Assembly: GCA_963718375.1 (NCBI GenBank)
Contig: CAVQZD010000008.1
Coordinates: 18,219-82,218, forward strand
DNA from: RBG-16-64-13 sp963718375
Lineage (GTDB): Bacteria > Actinomycetota > Thermoleophilia > RBG-16-64-13
Direction: 5' to 3'
DNA length: 64,000 nt
Every line of letters starts with the position of its first letter. Within the stretch, counting starts at the first letter, position 1. Both the position numbers and the translations under genes were made by a program. Below the pieces are notes generated by a model, which worked only from the letters and a program-made list of their open reading frames with translations, was not told where the DNA came from and did not search any database. This document shows, in pieces, positions 52,183 through 60,486 of this stretch.

Positions 52183-53775
52183 GTGATAGAGACACGCACC
52201 TACGATCCGCTTGGGCGGCTGGGAAGCGTCACCGACGTCAATGGTGCGACAGTCGGGTATTCCTATGATGCCGCCTCTCAGAAGACCGGCCTGATCTACT
52301 CCGATCAGCGTGAGGCTGCCTACACCTATGATGCTGCCGGACGTCTTGCCAGCGTCACCGACGTGGCAGGCGAGGAGACTACCTACACCTACCGCACCGA
52401 CGGCCTACCGCTCACCGTCACCCGGCCCAACGGGGTTTCGACCGCCTACACCTATGACGCCGCCGGCCGCCTGACTGGGGTTGCGCATGGTCTGGGCGCG
52501 ACCACGCTCCTATCTCTGGACTACACCCTGGATGCCGTTGGCAATCCTACGCAGGTCGTGGACTCACGCCTGGGTACGACCGGCTATGTCTACGATGGTC
52601 TTGATCGCCTAGTCTCAGAGACGAACGCCTCCGGGACGATCAGCTACACCTTCGACCCGGGCGGCAATCGCTTGACCAAGTCCGTCGGAGCGGTGGTGAC
52701 CAACTACTCCTATGACGCCGCGGACCAACTCACCGGCACCGATGACACCAGCTACACCCACGACGCCAATGGGAGCCGGCTGACAAGTACGGATGCTTCC
52801 GCGACCACTTCGTACTCCTGGAGCGAAGTCAATCTGCTGGAGAGCGTGACCTCAAGCGCGGTCAGCACCGAAAACACATACGATGGCCTGGGCCGAAGGG
52901 TGGCCTGCTCTGTCTCCGGCGTGGAGACCGCCTTCGTACTGGATGACCCCGGCACTGGGGACTCGATCGAGAACGTCTTGGAAGATACTATCGGCTCTGA
53001 TACTTCGGTCTACACCTACGGTCTGGGCGTCGTCTCCAAAGAGCAGGGTTCCGGTACCTGCTTCTATCTCACCGATGCCGTTGGTTCGGTAAGGCTTCTC
53101 ACCGATGAGAGCGGAGCCATCGTGGGTGAGTATGAGTACGATGCCTTCGGCGTTCCCGCGTTGGCGACGGGGGGCTCGGGTAACGCCTTCACTTATGCGG
53201 GTCAATGGAACGAGCCGAGTGGGCTCGACTTCATGCGGGCGCGGGTCTACGAGCCAACCACAGGTAGGTTCCTTAGCAAGGATCCGTTGCCGGGGAGCGC
53301 GAAGGACCCACGATCGCTGAACCCATATGTCTACGTGATGAACCGTCCCCTGGTGCTAACGGACCCATCTGGGGAATTCGGCTTGAGCACCGCCTGGAAT
53401 GTCTTGAGCTGGGGCAAGAAGGGCGCAGGTCTCGCCAGCGGCGCTGCAGACTACTACTACTACACCAAGACTGAGGACAATTCGGCCATGAGGTCCCTGC
53501 GATTCATTGAGGACTTCTCAAAGTTCGTCCCCGGCATGGTCGGGGGGATCAAAGGCCACCCGATAACTGAGAATGCATATATCCAGGCCTACTCTCAACT
53601 GAGCGGCCCTAACGCCGACGCCTACATGAACAGTCTGGCCTTCGGCAGCGGGTGCAGAGCCTACACGCAGCGAGCCGCGTCTGCGGGACGGGCTGCCACC
53701 TACACGAGGGTCGTGCCACCGAGCGTGGCTCCCTACACCTACGGTCAGCGTAATAGCCAGGTTTTCGCGAAGTAG
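52183..53775 (+). CDS. 5'-truncated orphan Rhs C-terminal fragment
   Basis: This is an intact open frame of about 530 codons that starts abruptly inside Rhs repeats at the edge of the shared 3' element (GTG at 52183, no ribosome-binding site). It has no signal peptide and none of the N-terminal modules. YD repeats run to the core end MRARVYEPTTGRFLSKDPLP, then NPYVYVMNRPLVLTDPSGE (residues 394-398). A 132-residue tip follows that differs from the tip of the full-length Rhs protein. The arrangement resembles the displaced, silent C-terminal cassettes found downstream of Rhs and CDI genes, which can recombine into the expressed gene. As it stands it is probably not translated. I recognise no toxin motif in the tip. 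Confidence 0.8.
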   Translation: MIETRTYDPLGRLGSVTDVNGATVGYSYDAASQKTGLIYSDQREAAYTYDAAGRLASVTDVAGEETTYTYRTDGLPLTVTRPNGVSTAYTYDAAGRLTGVAHGLGATTLLSLDYTLDAVGNPTQVVDSRLGTTGYVYDGLDRLVSETNASGTISYTFDPGGNRLTKSVGAVVTNYSYDAADQLTGTDDTSYTHDANGSRLTSTDASATTSYSWSEVNLLESVTSSAVSTENTYDGLGRRVACSVSGVETAFVLDDPGTGDSIENVLEDTIGSDTSVYTYGLGVVSKEQGSGTCFYLTDAVGSVRLLTDESGAIVGEYEYDAFGVPALATGGSGNAFTYAGQWNEPSGLDFMRARVYEPTTGRFLSKDPLPGSAKDPRSLNPYVYVMNRPLVLTDPSGEFGLSTAWNVLSWGKKGAGLASGAADYYYYTKTEDNSAMRSLRFIEDFSKFVPGMVGGIKGHPITENAYIQAYSQLSGPNADAYMNSLAFGSGCRAYTQRAASAGRAATYTRVVPPSVAPYTYGQRNSQVFAK

Positions 53776-53820
53776 ACCGGGCGAGAGCCAGGCTCCAGAG
53801 GACAGAGAGAGAACCACACA

Positions 53821-53846
53821 CAGGGGCGCCCGCGAGGGTGCCCCTG
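53821..53846 (+). repeat. Shared 3' stem-loop element, copy 3
   Basis: This copy has the same 26-base stem-loop as copy 1 (GCGA loop, one G-U pair) and the same surrounding block from GACAGAGAGAGAACC to GTGAGGGGCCTT. It lies 45 bases after the orphan Rhs stop. The 200 bases between it and the methyltransferase start show no gene. Confidence 0.8.
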
Positions 53847-54059
53847 CTGCGTGAGGGGCCTTTCCTGCTAGTGTGGGCGAGGATCATAGCCTTTGATACT
53901 CTGTGTCCAATCGCCTAGAAACATTGATGAATGGTCGTGCAAGATGCTGAAATCGAAGAGAAGGCGTTGGTGGGCCGCGGAGGGCATCGGCCGGCCAAGC
54001 CGCGGAGTCCGACCGTCGCGCTTGGCTGTCGTCTCTCGGTGGTCAGTCAGGGGAGTAGG

Positions 54060-54767
54060 GTGCTGAAATACATCAAATGGATTATCAAGAAAGCTCTAAA
54101 CGCCTACCCGGCGTGGGTGTGCAGGAAGGAGTTTCGATCCCAGGTCTTCATCCGGTTCAATGAGAGACCCATCGAGTTCCGTTACGTGTTTCAGAAGCTG
54201 AGCGACCTCTATCCTCGAACGATTCTTGATGTAGGCACTGGCACCACGGCCTTGCCACATCTCATGCGCAATTGTGGATTCCTGGTCACGGCGATTGACA
54301 ATGTCACCGACTACTGGCCGCATGGAATGCTGAACCGACACTATCATGTCATCGATGACGATATCACTGCGACCCGACTGTCAGAGAAGTTCGACCTGAT
54401 CACGTGCATAAGCGTTCTGGAGCACATCCATGAGCCAGACAGCGCAGTCAATAACATGCTCGCTCTGCTGGAGCCGCAGGGGCATCTCATCCTGACATTC
54501 CCTTACAGTGAAAGAAGTTATGTGAGGAACGTCTATGAACTCCCCGGATCGAGCTACGGACAACGAGCGTCATACACGACTCAATCGTATTCGCGTGAGG
54601 ATGTCAGACGGTGGGTTGATGCAAATGGCGCGACTATCGTGGACCAAGAGTACTGGCAGTGCTGGAATGGCGAGTACTGGACCGTAGGTGAGCAAGTCAT
54701 ACCGCCGAAGCGCGTCGGTCCGAATGACAGACACCAGCTCACATGCCTACTGTTGCAGAAGGGGTAA
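54060..54767 (+). CDS. Class I SAM-dependent methyltransferase
   Basis: This protein of about 235 residues has the Rossmann methyltransferase motifs: TILDVGTGTTALPHLM (motif I), VTAIDNV, FDLITCISVLEHIHEP (motif IV with the LEH signature) and QGHLILTFPYSE. Enzymes of this type near polysaccharide clusters often O-methylate sugars, but the substrate is not visible. I prefer the GTG at 54060, which follows GGGGAG. An in-frame ATG at 53931 would add 43 Lys/Arg-rich residues without a ribosome-binding site. It is the last plus-strand gene before the convergent second polysaccharide operon (12 bases between stops). It is not an evident immunity gene for the Rhs tip. Confidence 0.82.
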   Translation: MLKYIKWIIKKALNAYPAWVCRKEFRSQVFIRFNERPIEFRYVFQKLSDLYPRTILDVGTGTTALPHLMRNCGFLVTAIDNVTDYWPHGMLNRHYHVIDDDITATRLSEKFDLITCISVLEHIHEPDSAVNNMLALLEPQGHLILTFPYSERSYVRNVYELPGSSYGQRASYTTQSYSREDVRRWVDANGATIVDQEYWQCWNGEYWTVGEQVIPPKRVGPNDRHQLTCLLLQKG

Positions 54768-54778
54768 GAGGGAAGGCG

Positions 54779-56032
54779 CTATTCCTCTCGCTGCTCGTGC
54801 CCGGGCTTTCGGTTCTCAACCAACCCATCAAGTTCCCTCTCGAAGTCGGAGAGTATCTTGCGGTAGTCCAGATGCTCCTGAGCGTAGACACGGCCCGCAG
54901 CCCCGAGACACTCGCGCTGCTTCTTATCGGTCGCGAGGAGTCTGATGGCCTCCACGAATGCCTCGACATCGCCCGGGGGTGTGATGAGGCCGCAATGCTG
55001 TACCACACGCCCCAGAGTTGTGTCGGGGTCACATGTGGCAACTACGGGTGAACCGCTTGCCAGCATCCCGGTGAGTTTCGAAGGCAAGACCAGGTCTGCG
55101 GCGTCAGCCTTCTGAGGTAACAGGTGGATGTCGGCCATGGCGAGCAGAGAACCAAGACGCTCGATAGGCTGAAGGGGCAGAAAGCGAACGTTCGGTAGGT
55201 CCTCACAGGCCAACTCAAGCCCGTCTCTTCCGGGGCCCTCGCCGCAGAAGACGAAGACCAAGTCTTCGTGGTCCTGGAGGCGTGACGCAGCGGCACTCAA
55301 GATCTCGATCCCCTGCTTGAACCCTATGGTCCCCGAGTAGAGCGCTACGAGGTTGTGTGGATCGACGGCCGCTTCCTGCCGTAATGTGTCCGTCTCACGA
55401 CCTTCAGCTATTGAGTCCAAGTTCACCCAGTTTGGGAACAACACGAGGCGGTCTGCCAGCACTCCCTTGGCCTGAGCGAGCTCAAGCATACGTTCAGAGA
55501 GCGATGACACTCGGTCGAAGGACCGCATGGTGATTCGCTCTACCGCAGTCACTATTCTGCGGGCGGTCTTGCTTCTGAGGATGCTGAGTTCGAAGGCCGC
55601 GTCGACCTCGTAGTCCTGGATGTGTAGCCAGCACCGTGCACGAGAGAGTCGAGCCGTCATCCAGGCTGAAAACGCGCAGAACAGAGTCGGTTGTGCGACC
55701 CAGACTACGTCCGGTCGCCAGACTACTTGCCGCAAGACGACGGGAAAACTGGTGACAGCGAAGCTGAGAAGATGCAGAACCCGACGGATTCCACTCGGGG
55801 TACGAGGTAACCACAAGGGGCAGCGCCATACGCGGGCTCCTCGGTACCACTCGCGCGAGTAGAGTCGCCGGCTGTATCCATCTGCGACCTGCCACCGGGG
55901 ATAGTAAGGGGGGGCAGTGACGACTCTCACCTCGTGGCTCCGCGCGGACAGCCATTCAGCCATCTCACCGGTGTACTTCCCGACGCCGGTCAGTTCCGGG
56001 GCAAAATTGATCCCGTGGATCAGGATCCTCAT
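54779..56032 (-). CDS. Family 4 glycosyltransferase, WcaI-like
   Basis: This 417-residue protein opens MRILIHGINFAPELTGVGKY, diagnostic of the WcaI-type GT-B enzymes of colanic-acid and capsule clusters. It also has VWVAQPTLFCAF, LHIQDYEVDAAFEL, YSGTIGFKQGIEILSAAA, FVFCGEGPGRDGLE and LPSKLTGMLASGSPVVAT. It should add a sugar to the lipid-linked repeat unit. It is the last gene of the operon, seven bases after the epimerase stop. Confidence 0.9.
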   Translation of the reverse strand: MRILIHGINFAPELTGVGKYTGEMAEWLSARSHEVRVVTAPPYYPRWQVADGYSRRLYSREWYRGARVWRCPLWLPRTPSGIRRVLHLLSFAVTSFPVVLRQVVWRPDVVWVAQPTLFCAFSAWMTARLSRARCWLHIQDYEVDAAFELSILRSKTARRIVTAVERITMRSFDRVSSLSERMLELAQAKGVLADRLVLFPNWVNLDSIAEGRETDTLRQEAAVDPHNLVALYSGTIGFKQGIEILSAAASRLQDHEDLVFVFCGEGPGRDGLELACEDLPNVRFLPLQPIERLGSLLAMADIHLLPQKADAADLVLPSKLTGMLASGSPVVATCDPDTTLGRVVQHCGLITPPGDVEAFVEAIRLLATDKKQRECLGAAGRVYAQEHLDYRKILSDFERELDGLVENRKPGHEQREE

Positions 56033-56039
56033 CTGGCGC

Positions 56040-57227
56040 CTATCTCCAAGGGTGGGCAGCGTCCTTGAGGTACTGTGCGGCTATCATGGCCACGATCCGC
56101 TCCCCGGCCTTCCCATCCCACAACTCAGGGCACGGCCCAACACCGCGCTCGGCACGGGGCGAGGCCAGCGCCTCATCCACAGCCTTGATTATTGCCGCCG
56201 CGTCATCCGGATCGACCAATCGGTTGGTGCCTTCGGTGATGGTCACCGGCCGCTCGGTGTTCTTACGCAGGGTAAGACAGGGGACGCCCAGGACGGTGGT
56301 CTCTTCCTGGATGCCGCCGGAGTCGGTCAGCACCAGCCTGGATTTGGCGAGCAGCTCCAAGAACTCTAGGTAGCCAAGCGGGTCGGTTAGCAGCACCCGG
56401 CCGTTCATATGGTCTTGCAGCCCGAAGTCCAGCAAGCGCTGGCGCGTGCGCGCGTGGATGGGGAACACGACCGGCAGTCGCTGGGCTACATCCAGCAGCA
56501 TCTGGATGAGAGGCTTCAGGCTCTCTTCATCATCCACGTTGGAAGGTCTGTGTAGGGTGACCACGGCGTACTCGCCTTCGGCCAGTCCCAAGTCGGCCAC
56601 GGTGCTGCCCTGCAAGGCGCGGGCAAGGTGGGTATGGAGCGTGTCGATCATGGTGTTGCCCACGAAGTGGACGCGCTCGCGGGGGATGCCCTCGGCCACG
56701 AGGTTCTCGTCCGCGTCGCGCGAGGTGGTGAAGAGCAGGTCGCTGAGCTGGTCGGTGACGATGCGGTTCAGCTCCTCGGGCATGGTGCGGTCGCGGCTGC
56801 GCAAGCCGGCCTCCACGTGAGCTACCGGTATCCGCAGCTTGGCTGCCACCAACGCGGCTGCGAGGGTGGAATTCACATCGCCCACGGTGACCACCAGGTC
56901 GGGGGCTTCGCTCACTATCACCGGCTCCAGGGCGAGCATGACCTTGGCCGTCTGCTCGGCGTGGGTGCCGGAGCCGACGCCCAGGTCGTAGTCGGGGCGC
57001 GGCAGGCCGAGGTCGTCAAAGAACACCCGGCTCATTTTCTCGTCGTAGTGCTGACCGGTGTGTACGAGCACCTGGGCGAAGCGGGGGGCCGCCGGGTCCG
57101 CGCCGTGACTCTCGTTCCAGCGGTCGGCCGCCTTGATCACCGCCGCCGCCTTCATGAAGTTGGGCCGGGTCCCCACGACATGTAGCAGCTTGATGACTTT
57201 CTCTTGCTTCGAGGTTGAGGCGGTCAT
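56040..57227 (-). CDS. Non-hydrolysing UDP-sugar 2-epimerase (WecB/WbpI family)
   Basis: This 395-residue protein has the family signatures: LLHVVGTRPNFMKAAAVI, VHTGQHYDEKMSRVFFDDL, VVTVGDVNSTLAAALVA, VAHVEAGLRSRDRTMPEELNR and LTDSGGIQEETTVLGVPCLTLR. WecB converts UDP-GlcNAc to UDP-ManNAc; the close relative WbpI/WlbD acts on UDP-2,3-diacetamido-2,3-dideoxyglucuronate. Because the dehydrogenase, aminotransferase and acetyltransferase of the latter pathway are encoded in the same operon, the WbpI-type role is at least as likely. Sequence alone does not let me choose, so I leave the symbol open. Confidence 0.9.
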   Translation of the reverse strand: MTASTSKQEKVIKLLHVVGTRPNFMKAAAVIKAADRWNESHGADPAAPRFAQVLVHTGQHYDEKMSRVFFDDLGLPRPDYDLGVGSGTHAEQTAKVMLALEPVIVSEAPDLVVTVGDVNSTLAAALVAAKLRIPVAHVEAGLRSRDRTMPEELNRIVTDQLSDLLFTTSRDADENLVAEGIPRERVHFVGNTMIDTLHTHLARALQGSTVADLGLAEGEYAVVTLHRPSNVDDEESLKPLIQMLLDVAQRLPVVFPIHARTRQRLLDFGLQDHMNGRVLLTDPLGYLEFLELLAKSRLVLTDSGGIQEETTVLGVPCLTLRKNTERPVTITEGTNRLVDPDDAAAIIKAVDEALASPRAERGVGPCPELWDGKAGERIVAMIAAQYLKDAAHPWR

Positions 57228-57233
57228 GTCTAT

Positions 57234-58760
57234 CTAGTAGGCCCCACGACGGGTCAGCACGGCGGACACAGTGCGCAAGATGATACTTATATCCAGCCGC
57301 AGCGACCAGTTCTCCAGGTAGTAGCGGTCTAGGCTCACCATGTCCTCGAAGCTCAGGTTCTTGCGTCCCGAGACCTGCCACAGGCCGGTGATGCCGGGCT
57401 TCCCTTTCAGTCGGCCCAGATGTGAAGCCTCGTACTGTTCCACCTCGCGCGGGAGCGGTGGGCGCGGACCGACTACGCTCATGTCGCCCTTGAGGACGTT
57501 CCAAAATTGGGGGAGCTCGTCCAGGCTCCACTTGCGCAGAAACGCCCCGACGCGCGTCAGCCGCGGGTCGGTCTGCATCTTGAAATGGGGGCCGTCGCCC
57601 TCATCCTCGTCCTTGAGCTCTTCCAGGAGCGCTTCGGCGTTCACCACCATGGTGCGGAACTTGTGGATGTAGAAGCGGCGTCCGTACAATCCCAGCCGCT
57701 CCTGCTTATAGAAGACCGGGCGGCCTGACTCCACGACTATCGCCAAGGCCACCACTGGGATAAGCAACGCGAGCACTATCACGGCCACCATGGAGATCAT
57801 GACGTCGGATATTCTCTTGGTCAGAAGAACGAGCCTGTCGGGCGTGTCCACCGCCATATCCAGTACGTCTGCGGGGGTGAGCTCGTCCCGGGCGCTTGCC
57901 AGCATGTTCTCTTCGAACAGCGAGGGGACTATCTTGTAAGGTACGCGGACCAGGGACAGGAAGTTGGTGATCTCCGGCAGCTTGCCTCTGTCCTCGGGCT
58001 CGAGTGCCACCACTACCTCTTCTGCCCCGAGGTCTCTCATAGTCTGGTCAAGGTGTCGCAGACCATCGAGGCTGGTGGAGAGCATGATCATCGGAGGCCC
58101 ACCCTCAGGGGATCGAGCGGGGAGGTCGACGACGCCTTCTGCCTCGCCGCAGGCGCCCTCCAAGCAGAGGCGGCCTGCCACGATGATGCCCAGCCAGGGC
58201 CGCGCTTCGATGAAGTCGAGCACTTGCTCGGCCTCTCGGCCCGTGCCCAGGACCATGATCTTGCGCACTCCCAGGCCCTGAGCGAAGAGGCGGCGTTGGT
58301 AAGTACTCGCTACGAGGCGTGCGGAGAGACCCAACACCCAGAAGAGGATGAGAAACGAGCCCAAAGCCATGCGCGACGGACCGGTGACATCTGTGAAGAA
58401 GCCCTTGGTGGCCAAGCTGATGAGGCTGGATACCGCGAAGCCGATGAGCAGCGCGCGCGTCAGGGCCGCCGTATCAGAGCCGGGAGACACACGATGCCCG
58501 CTGCTGTAGTGGCCTGACCAGGCAAGCAGGCCAAGAGTCAGGAGGACTATGAGAGCGGCAAGGATGGCGGTCGCCACATTCTGCAGTTCTGTAGGCTCGC
58601 TTCTAATGGACATGATCAGGTAGGCGATAGCCAGAGAGAACGCGCCGGACAAGGAGTCCAGGCTTGCCAATAGGCGCCTGGGGCGTCTCCGAAGACGCCG
58701 AGTACTCGGCTGGTTGGGCTCAGGCGCGGGCCGCGCCGATGCGGTGGCCGGACGGTTCAC
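57234..58760 (-). CDS. Undecaprenyl-phosphate sugar-phosphate transferase (second copy)
   Basis: This 508-residue protein is a paralogue of 20440-21969. It has an Arg/Pro-rich N-terminus, five membrane helices, a CoA-binding-like segment (VRKIMVLGTGREAEQVLDFI) and the transferase domain: YIHKFRTMVVNAE, KWSLDELPQFWNVLKGDMSVVGPRPPLP and GITGLWQVSGRKNLSFEDM. It initiates a second lipid-linked repeat unit. The GTG start at 58760 overlaps the acetyltransferase stop as GTGA. Having one such enzyme per cluster suggests that each operon makes its own polymer. Confidence 0.91.
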   Translation of the reverse strand: MNRPATASARPAPEPNQPSTRRLRRRPRRLLASLDSLSGAFSLAIAYLIMSIRSEPTELQNVATAILAALIVLLTLGLLAWSGHYSSGHRVSPGSDTAALTRALLIGFAVSSLISLATKGFFTDVTGPSRMALGSFLILFWVLGLSARLVASTYQRRLFAQGLGVRKIMVLGTGREAEQVLDFIEARPWLGIIVAGRLCLEGACGEAEGVVDLPARSPEGGPPMIMLSTSLDGLRHLDQTMRDLGAEEVVVALEPEDRGKLPEITNFLSLVRVPYKIVPSLFEENMLASARDELTPADVLDMAVDTPDRLVLLTKRISDVMISMVAVIVLALLIPVVALAIVVESGRPVFYKQERLGLYGRRFYIHKFRTMVVNAEALLEELKDEDEGDGPHFKMQTDPRLTRVGAFLRKWSLDELPQFWNVLKGDMSVVGPRPPLPREVEQYEASHLGRLKGKPGITGLWQVSGRKNLSFEDMVSLDRYYLENWSLRLDISIILRTVSAVLTRRGAY

Positions 58761-59416
58761 GGTGAGTAGGGTCGCCAGAGGTAAGGCTTGTCAAAGAAAC
58801 CGGGGGCACACTCCAGGTCATCCACCTGTTTGATGACCTGGGCCGGATTACCGGCAACCACGGCGCCCGGCGGCACGTCATGCACGACCACCGAACCCGC
58901 GCCCACCAAGGCGTTCTCCCCTATCTCCACCCCCGGGAGGATGGTGCTGTTGGCTCCGATGCGGGCCATCCGCCTCACTACGGGCCCACCTTTGCACTCC
59001 TGGTAGCGCGGGCAGTTCATGGGATGGGGGTCGTCGGTGAAGACCACGTTGGGGCCGACGAACACGTCGTCTTCGATAGTGACCATCTCCAAGAAACACC
59101 CCGAGTGTATGCGGACACGGTCGCCGATGCGGTTGCCGAACTCGAGCACGGTGTTGGTGCCCACGGAGACATCGTCGCCCAAGACGTTGTCCTCGCGGAT
59201 AGAAGCACCCTGGCCAGTCTGGAGCCGGTCGCCTATGGTGCTACCCGCGTAGAGAGTGGTGAAGGGTCGGATGGTCGCGTGTTCACCGATAGTGAGGGGC
59301 AGTTCGCCCTCCTGGGCGCCCCGGGGGGGCTTGCCGATGATGCAGGGGGACTGCAGGTCGGACTCGGGGCCGACGCTGACGTTGGGGGCTACTCTGACGC
59401 CCTCCGCCCAGTTCAT
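58757..59416 (-). CDS. Hexapeptide-repeat N-acetyltransferase (WbpD/WlbB-like)
   Basis: This protein of about 219 residues is a left-handed beta-helix acyltransferase: repeated [LIV]GxxxxI units such as IGEHATIRP, IGDRLQTGQGASIREDNVLG and IGDRVRIHSGCFLEMVTIEDDVFVGP. Next come FTDDPHPM and the end motif IGENALVGAGSVVVHDVPPGAVVAGNPAQV. It very probably acetylates a 3-amino-sugar nucleotide made by the adjacent dehydrogenase and aminotransferase. I chose the ATG at 59416, which overlaps the stop of the dehydrogenase gene (ATGA); the longer frame to 59551 is antisense-like. The downstream gene overlaps by GTGA. Confidence 0.88.
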   Translation of the reverse strand: MNWAEGVRVAPNVSVGPESDLQSPCIIGKPPRGAQEGELPLTIGEHATIRPFTTLYAGSTIGDRLQTGQGASIREDNVLGDDVSVGTNTVLEFGNRIGDRVRIHSGCFLEMVTIEDDVFVGPNVVFTDDPHPMNCPRYQECKGGPVVRRMARIGANSTILPGVEIGENALVGAGSVVVHDVPPGAVVAGNPAQVIKQVDDLECAPGFFDKPYLWRPYSP

Positions 59417-60438
59417 CCCTGGGCGCTCGTGGTGTCGATGCGCCGCCTGCAACCCTCGTGATGCAGAGAGTAGTCGGCGGCCTCCAGCGAAGCCACCACA
59501 GCCAGACCGGCGGCCCCGTCCGTGACGGGCCGGGTCTTGTTCTCCAGGCACTCGATGAAGTGTGCCGCCTCCAGGGACAAAGGTTCGCTGCCGGCGATCT
59601 TGGGCGACACGATGTCGCCCGTGCGGTACGAAAGCTGATATTCACCGAAGGTCTCGGGATCTTCGAAGCGCACGCCGTGGTCGAAGATCTTCACTTTCTC
59701 CACGCTCTCGGTGTCGTCGTACATGAGCATCTTCTTGCTGCCCACCACCACGGTCCGGCGCAACTTCACCGGCGAGAGCCAGGCCACCTGCAGTTCGGCA
59801 ACGACGCCAGAAGGGAAGCTCAGGTTCACGAAGGCCACGTCGGGGACCTTGGGGTCGACGCAGGCCCTGCCCATCGCCGACACATTGCTGGGAGTCTCTC
59901 CCAGCCAGTAGTGCAGGATCGACAGGTCGTGGGGCGCGAGGTCCCAGATCACGCTGGCGTCCTTCTGGTGCAGACCCAAGTTGACTCGTGTGGAGGTCAC
60001 GAAATATATATCGCCCAATTCACCGGAGTCGATGATCTCCTTGACCTTGCGAACGGGGGGTGAGAACACGAAGGTGTGACCCACCATGAGCGTAAGCCCG
60101 CGCTCGTCAGCCAAGTGCACGAGCTCAACCGCGTCAGCGGTGCTGCCTGTCATGGGCTTCTCTACGAACACGTGTTTGCCGGCCAGGAGAGCGGCTTTGG
60201 CCAGGGGGAAGTGAGTGGAGATGGGGGTAGCGATGACGACGCCGTCCACCTTGTGGTCATCCAGCACCTGCTGGTAATCGGTGGTGGTAGGTATGGCCGG
60301 ATAGCGACTCGCGGCCTTTTCCAGAGCCTCCGGGCGTGTGTCACAAACCCACTCTACCCAGGCATCGCCCGACTCCATATAGTTGCGAAGAAGGTTGGGC
60401 CCCCAGTAGCCATATCCCACCAGTGCGACGTTCTTCAC
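59413..60438 (-). CDS. Gfo/Idh/MocA-family NAD(P)-dependent sugar dehydrogenase (WbpB/WlbA-like)
   Basis: This 341-residue protein has a Rossmann start (VALVGYGYWGPNLLRNY), the catalytic KHVFVEKPM motif (Lys of EKP), and DLAPHDLSILHYWLGE with the active-site His, followed by the usual C-terminal beta-sheet domain. Members that sit next to a DegT aminotransferase and a hexapeptide acetyltransferase oxidise C3 of UDP-GlcNAc or its uronic acid. The start is a GTG at 60438 placed exactly before the conserved VALVG; no ATG fits. Confidence 0.9.
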   Translation of the reverse strand: MKNVALVGYGYWGPNLLRNYMESGDAWVEWVCDTRPEALEKAASRYPAIPTTTDYQQVLDDHKVDGVVIATPISTHFPLAKAALLAGKHVFVEKPMTGSTADAVELVHLADERGLTLMVGHTFVFSPPVRKVKEIIDSGELGDIYFVTSTRVNLGLHQKDASVIWDLAPHDLSILHYWLGETPSNVSAMGRACVDPKVPDVAFVNLSFPSGVVAELQVAWLSPVKLRRTVVVGSKKMLMYDDTESVEKVKIFDHGVRFEDPETFGEYQLSYRTGDIVSPKIAGSEPLSLEAAHFIECLENKTRPVTDGAAGLAVVASLEAADYSLHHEGCRRRIDTTSAQG

Positions 60439-60486
60439 GGGAGCATCCCCATCCTCTCACCAGCGTTCGGACGCGACCGGTGTTGC

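Noticed and set aside
33686..54059. Mobile element carrying the Rhs island
   Set aside because: No transposase, integrase, terminal repeats or target duplication could be seen; the repeats present are internal to genes or in the 3' elements.
54060..54767. Immunity gene for the Rhs tip
   Set aside because: It has clear methyltransferase motifs and follows the orphan fragment rather than the expressed Rhs gene.
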